Source: Actinomycetes bacterium
GTDB taxonomy: Bacteria; Actinomycetota; Actinomycetes; Actinomycetales; Cellulomonadaceae
Assembly (NCBI GenBank): GCA_021793115.1
Contig: JAJYTJ010000047.1
Span: 1-23,932 of the forward strand
Direction of reading: 5' to 3'
Length of the DNA stretch: 23,932 nt
Below the pieces are notes generated by a model, which saw only the letters and a list, made by a program, of their open reading frames with translations, searched no databases and was not told the origin of the DNA. A program made the position numbers and the translations under genes. Of this stretch, positions 22,182 through 23,932 are shown piece by piece (position 1 is the stretch's first letter; every line of letters starts with the position of its first letter).

Positions 22182-22730
22182 TCAGAGGCGCTCCGCGGCA
22201 GGAGCGGCCGCCTCGCTCGTCGTCGCGGAGGCGGGGGGCTTGACGAGCCACTCGGCCAGCCAGGCGTACACCGGGCCGAGCGCGTTCATGGCGATGACGG
22301 CGATCCAGGCCACCCACGGGTTGCTCGTGTCCCAGCCGAAGCCGCCGAAGAACGTGGCGAAGAACGACGCGAACCCGAAGAACATCCCGGGGACGAGCGA
22401 GAACAGCTTGAGCCGCCCGGTGTACATGAGCAGCGAGTTCACCACCAGGATGATGAGGGCGAGCATCGCGTCCTGGGCGAGGGTCGAGGTGCCGAACTTC
22501 GTGCCGATGTGCTGGTCGAGCAGCACGATGATCAGCGCGAACGTGGAGCCGGCGGGCATCGCGGCCCAGAGCCGGCGCATCACCGGCAGGTGGGGACCGC
22601 CGGCCAGGTACGTGCCGGCCCACGCGATGAAGATGGCCCACGGGGGCAGGTGGAGGGCGTTGCCTCCGACGAACGCCGTGGTGGCCGCGAGGATCGAGGC
22701 GACGATCTCGTGGGGGATCTTCCTGAGCAT
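22182..22730 (-). CDS. DUF1097 membrane protein
   Basis: 182 aa from the ATG at 22730, with a GGAGAAGAG purine stretch upstream. About five to six hydrophobic segments: ASILAATTAFVGG, LPPWAIFIAWAGTYLAGG, WAAMPAGSTFALIIVLLDQ, AMLALIILVVNSLLMYTG, FSLVPGMFFGFASFFATFFGG and WVAWIAVIAMNALGPVYAWLAEW. This matches DUF1097, small inner-membrane proteins of unknown function. The gene follows the amidohydrolase by 62 bp on the same strand, so it may be the permease or a permease partner for that enzyme's substrate. The C-terminal 20 residues are hydrophilic. Confidence 0.85.
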   Translation of the reverse strand: MLRKIPHEIVASILAATTAFVGGNALHLPPWAIFIAWAGTYLAGGPHLPVMRRLWAAMPAGSTFALIIVLLDQHIGTKFGTSTLAQDAMLALIILVVNSLLMYTGRLKLFSLVPGMFFGFASFFATFFGGFGWDTSNPWVAWIAVIAMNALGPVYAWLAEWLVKPPASATTSEAAAPAAERL

Positions 22731-22792
22731 GACGTGCTCTTCTCCGTTCCTGGGTACAGCTGCGGGGGGACGATGCCTGAGCGGACCGGCCG

Positions 22793-23932
22793 TCAGGGGT
22801 GGGACAGCTCGGTGGTCTTCTGCGTCCGTGCCACGACGCGGCCGCCCTTGATGACGGCGGTGCGCACGGCACGGTCCAGCAGGGCCGTCGCCGGGTCGGT
22901 GCCGTCGAGCACGACGAGGTCGGCGCGGTCGCCCACCTTGACGCCGTAGCCCTGGTCGATGCCGATGATGCGGGCGTTGTCGTACGTGATCGTGTGCACG
23001 AGCCGCCGGAAGTCGTCGGGCGACCCCATGTGCCCCACCTGCGCCATGAACAGGGCGACGTCCATGAGGTCGGCGTTGCCGAACGGCGTGAACGCGTTGC
23101 GCACGTTGTTGCTGGACAGGCCGACCGAGACCTCGACGTCCCACATGAGCTTGACCGGCGCGACGCCGCGCCGCACGTTGTGGTCGTCGTTGCGCGCGTT
23201 GAGGTGCATGTCCGTGAAGGGCAGCACCACGATGTTGATGCCGGCCTCCTTGATCCGGTCCCACACCTCGACGCGGTGGGCGCCGGACAGCGAGGCGAGC
23301 GACGTCATGTGGCCCAGCGTGACCTGGCCCTGCATGCCGCGGGCGACCGTCACCTCCGCGATGTGCTCGACGAGGGCGTAGCGCGGGTCGGAGTCGTCGA
23401 CCCAGAAGTCGGTGTGCATGTCGACCGGCACCTGGTACTTCTCGGCGAGGTCGAACACCTGCCGGACGTGCTCCTTGCAGCTGTCGAGGTCCGGCTCGTT
23501 GTACGTGCAGCCGCCCACCACGTCGGCACCGTTGCGCAGGCACTGCTCCATGAGCTCGAGGGTGCCGGGCGCCTTGAGGATGCCCTCCTGCGGGAAGGCC
23601 ACCACCTGCAGGTCCACCCGGCCGCGGTACTCGTCGCGCAGCGCCAGCATCGCGTCCGCGCCGATGGTGTGGGCGATGGGGTCGACGTCCGGCTGGGTGC
23701 GGATGGCGGTGGTGCCCTGCGCGATCGCCATGTCGAGCACCTTGCGGGACCGCTCGAGCACGTCCTCGGGGGTGAACCGGGCCTTCAAGGCGCCGGTCAC
23801 CTTGATGGCGCCCTCGAGCGTGCCCGCCAGGTTCGGCATGCGCTCGTCGAGGAGGGCCTTGTCCAGGTGGAGGTGGGTCTCGACGAAGCCCGGCACCACC
23901 GCGCGGCCCTGGGCGTCGAGTACCTCCCCCAG
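22793..23932 (-). CDS. Cytosine-deaminase/AtzC-like amidohydrolase, 5' end cut off
   Basis: Metal-dependent hydrolase of the amidohydrolase superfamily, at least 379 residues, running out of the window; reads LGEVLDAQGRAVVPGF at the edge, so the start lies beyond. Motifs in order: ETHLHLDKALL (metal His pair), LDMAIAQGTTAIRTQPDVDP, VDMHTDFWVDDSDP (metal/general-acid His), VTLGHMTSLASLS (second-half His), LPFTDMHLNARND, SSNNVRNAFTPFGNADLM and GVKVGDRADLVVLDG. The order is that of E. coli CodA and AtzC, which deaminate or de-alkylate pyrimidine/s-triazine rings, but at the position of the catalytic Asp (HDDV in CodA, CDNI in AtzC) it has Asn (SNNV, DNA 23105-23110). Substrate not identifiable; location beside the carbamoyl phosphate operon suggests a ureido or cyclic amide compound. 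Confidence 0.9.
   Translation of the reverse strand: MGEVLDAQGRAVVPGFVETHLHLDKALLDERMPNLAGTLEGAIKVTGALKARFTPEDVLERSRKVLDMAIAQGTTAIRTQPDVDPIAHTIGADAMLALRDEYRGRVDLQVVAFPQEGILKAPGTLELMEQCLRNGADVVGGCTYNEPDLDSCKEHVRQVFDLAEKYQVPVDMHTDFWVDDSDPRYALVEHIAEVTVARGMQGQVTLGHMTSLASLSGAHRVEVWDRIKEAGINIVVLPFTDMHLNARNDDHNVRRGVAPVKLMWDVEVSVGLSSNNVRNAFTPFGNADLMDVALFMAQVGHMGSPDDFRRLVHTITYDNARIIGIDQGYGVKVGDRADLVVLDGTDPATALLDRAVRTAVIKGGRVVARTQKTTELSHP

Noticed and set aside
1..23932. CRISPR array, rRNA or riboswitch
   Set aside because: No regularly spaced repeats, no rRNA-like sequence and no recognisable riboswitch core were seen on either strand.

Overview
The window is very GC-rich throughout (visibly above 70 %, with almost every third codon position G or C). 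Genes are packed with 4-bp ATGA/GTGA overlaps, several starts lack a Shine-Dalgarno and sit 6-7 nt from a -10-like hexamer (leaderless style), and the tRNA has no encoded CCA. Together with the protein families this points to an actinobacterium (Actinomycetota); I cannot name the genus from sequence alone.

Layout. (1) 1-4715 +: end of a V/A-type ATPase operon: subunit E (5' end cut by the window), A, B and D, followed by a UspA universal stress protein whose start overlaps the D stop. (2) 4741-6253: a lower-GC cassette, one AAA ATPase/DUF234 gene on the minus strand bracketed by two inverted copies of a 22-bp palindrome. (3) 8392-6303 -: an operon of TauE/SafE transporter, DUF1634 membrane protein and a GntR/UTRA repressor, with a TGTACGTACA palindrome overlapping the -10. 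(4) 8450-13423: accessory stretch, mostly minus strand: GNAT acetyltransferase, a FitAB/VapBC-type toxin-antitoxin pair, a truncated second copy of the GNAT 5' end, a NERD-domain protein, a small DNA-binding-like hypothetical, apparent gene debris (11611-12162), an NmrA/SDR protein and tRNA-Gly(CCC). (5) 13424-15703: a divergent TetR regulator and DHA2-type MFS exporter. (6) 15737-22110 +: a catabolic operon fdrA - DUF1116 - DUF2877 - carbamate kinase - TauE/SafE - GntR/FCD regulator, led by a TGGTATACCA palindrome merged with an extended -10. (7) 22119-23932: a strong bidirectional hairpin terminator, then, convergent on the minus strand, DUF1097 membrane protein and a cytosine-deaminase-like amidohydrolase cut by the window end.

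How they work together. Regions 6 and 7 are the most interesting. FdrA/DUF1116/DUF2877 are the three proteins linked in E. coli to oxamate carbamoyltransferase in allantoin fermentation, which makes carbamoyl phosphate for a catabolic carbamate kinase. Here the same four genes sit with a ring-opening type amidohydrolase, two small membrane proteins and a dedicated FCD regulator, with no allantoin genes in view. I infer a catabolic route for a ureido- or carbamoyl-containing (perhaps cyclic) nitrogen compound that conserves energy as ATP through carbamoyl phosphate. The substrate is unknown.
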